Shown here: in pieces, positions 63,191-64,000 of the stretch
How the letters are laid out: each line of letters starts with the position of its first letter
Position numbering within the stretch: the first letter of the stretch is position 1
From: Pseudomonadota bacterium
GTDB lineage: Bacteria; Pseudomonadota; Gammaproteobacteria; Steroidobacterales; Steroidobacteraceae
DNA: 64,000 nucleotides
NCBI GenBank assembly: GCA_021808195.1
Contig: JAKBCE010000012.1
Coordinates: forward strand, 1 to 64,000
Direction of reading: 5' to 3'
Notes under the pieces: generated by a model
Told to the model about the DNA's origin: nothing
The model's database searches: none
The model's input: only the letters and a program-made list of their open reading frames with translations
Translations under genes and position numbers: made by a program

Positions 63191-64000
63191 CGGGACGGCG
63201 GCATCGACATTGAGCGCACCCGCATGAATGACATACGGGACATCACCGCCTCGGCTGCGACCGCCGTGGATGGCGTCACGCAGAACCTCGGAGGCGCTCT
63301 CGTGCTTCCGTTCGTGCGCTACCCGGCGATCAACGTCGCGATCCGGCAGAATCGCGACTGGCTGCGCGAGTCCGCGGCACAATTGCGCAGCCGCCGATTG
63401 GGCATCGGCGCGCGCCCGGTGGCCTTCGCGCTGAGCAATGTCGCTCAGAGCCAGGTGGCAATCGATGAGCCGACTCACCTCGAGAGTACCCGCTTGCAGG
63501 TCCAGGAGGTCGTCGTGCAATTGCGGCTCGATGAGGCCCCGACCGTCTCGCCGACGTGGACGCCGTCCTCGCGGCGCGACTCGGTCAACGGGGTTGAGTT
63601 ATTTTGGTATCGTGCGTGGACCTGGAGCCTTGGCTTTGCATCATGGTACGCCAGAAGAGGGTCGGTTAGCAGGAAGAGTTCCAACAACTTCGCCTTCTGC
63701 AATACCGTGTGTTGTGAACATCCGTGAGTCGAGCCGCATGTGGAGCGCTGCAAGCGTGAGGACGGAGCGTCGCTGTCACCAGGCAGGATAATGCCGTAAC
63801 CTCATGAATCATCTGGAGTTCGAGGTGACATCAATGAGTTCCGCCGAGCGCTTGTTTTCGGTAGGGACCGGAATCTGGTTGGGTTGACGGACCCGGTGAT
63901 AGTAATGGTTCAACCGCGAGCGGCCGCGTGAGGCTGCGGCAGTACCGCCGCAGATGCGCAGCAAGTGATGGGAAGCGTTGCATGTAATGCGATTGCATGG
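63191..64000. other. Window end without a supportable gene
   Basis: About 800 bases in which no frame has a convincing start, ribosome site and motif. The first part may be the degraded winged-helix domain of the preceding response regulator remnant ([23 protein letters not shown] resembles its beginning). Nothing else was recognised. Confidence 0.4.

Noticed and set aside
62627..63520. Minus-strand open frame of 297 codons
   Set aside because: It runs antisense across the response regulator remnant and matches no protein family I know.
1..64000. CRISPR arrays, insertion sequences, prophage, rRNA
   Set aside because: No regularly spaced repeats, transposase or integrase motifs, or rRNA sequences were seen on reading the window.

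Overview
The window is GC-rich, densely coding chromosomal DNA of a Gram-negative bacterium. It holds a TonB-dependent receptor, a tripartite RND pump, several Sec, Tat and lipoprotein signals, and an outer-membrane barrel ending in Phe. The mix of UrcA, DUF3300/DUF2950, a bufferin, GloVer-repeat, YXWGXW and DUF1501/DUF1800 proteins suggests a gammaproteobacterium of the Xanthomonadales/Nevskiales/Steroidobacter kind. That placement is an inference. I see no rRNA, tRNA, CRISPR array, insertion sequence or prophage.

Layout. 1-0.9 kb: the end of an acyl-AMP ligase carrying a carrier domain. 1.06-1.86 kb (minus): a bufferin-type precursor with an ECF-type promoter and a decayed MNIO (DUF692) maturase gene. 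2.0-9.5 kb (plus): a tightly overlapping seven-gene operon of radical SAM/SPASM enzyme, YnjB/C/D-like ABC transporter, MerA-like flavoprotein and two small nucleotide-sugar-type transferases. 10.2-14.5 kb: TVP38/TMEM64, DsbG-like, UppP and MFS genes. 14.5-16.5 kb: a DUF3300 gene followed by a broken DUF2950 gene. 16.8-19.1 kb: UrcA, a lipoprotein and an outer-membrane barrel. 19.2-20.6 kb: a CDF metal exporter divergent from a MerR regulator, with a classic 19-bp-spacer promoter. 21.2-24.2 kb: Acg-type and SagB-type nitroreductase-fold genes, a 30-aa membrane peptide and a tandem Usp. 24.5-31.0 kb: class-V PLP enzyme, secreted protein, REC-EAL protein, MASE1-PAS histidine kinase and NUDIX hydrolase.

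31.2-41.2 kb (minus): a complete cobalamin salvage and lower-ligand operon, btuB-cobA-bluB-cbiB-cobD-cobU-cobT-cobS-cobC-pduX, preceded by a B12 riboswitch. It covers uptake, adenosylation, aminopropanol-phosphate supply, dimethylbenzimidazole synthesis and nucleotide-loop assembly, but not corrin-ring synthesis. 41.5-43.7 kb: a ferritin-like/VIT membrane protein and a methyltransferase. 43.7-45.1 kb is largely gene-free and ends in a perfect palindrome resembling a SlyA box. 45.1-51.5 kb: an RND tripartite efflux operon followed by a MarR/SlyA-type regulator. 51.7-58.5 kb: a YXWGXW lipoprotein, a DUF1501/DUF1800 pair and a GloVer-repeat lipoprotein. 59.4-62.6 kb: an EmrAB-type pump whose adaptor is fused at its N-terminus to a universal stress protein domain. 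Two-component remnants lie on both sides of it.

The most notable points are the bufferin with a dead maturase gene beside a radical SAM/SPASM operon, the Usp-EmrA fusion, the SlyA-type palindrome linking the RND operon to its regulator, and four independent gene remnants (bufB, DUF2950, histidine kinase, response regulator).
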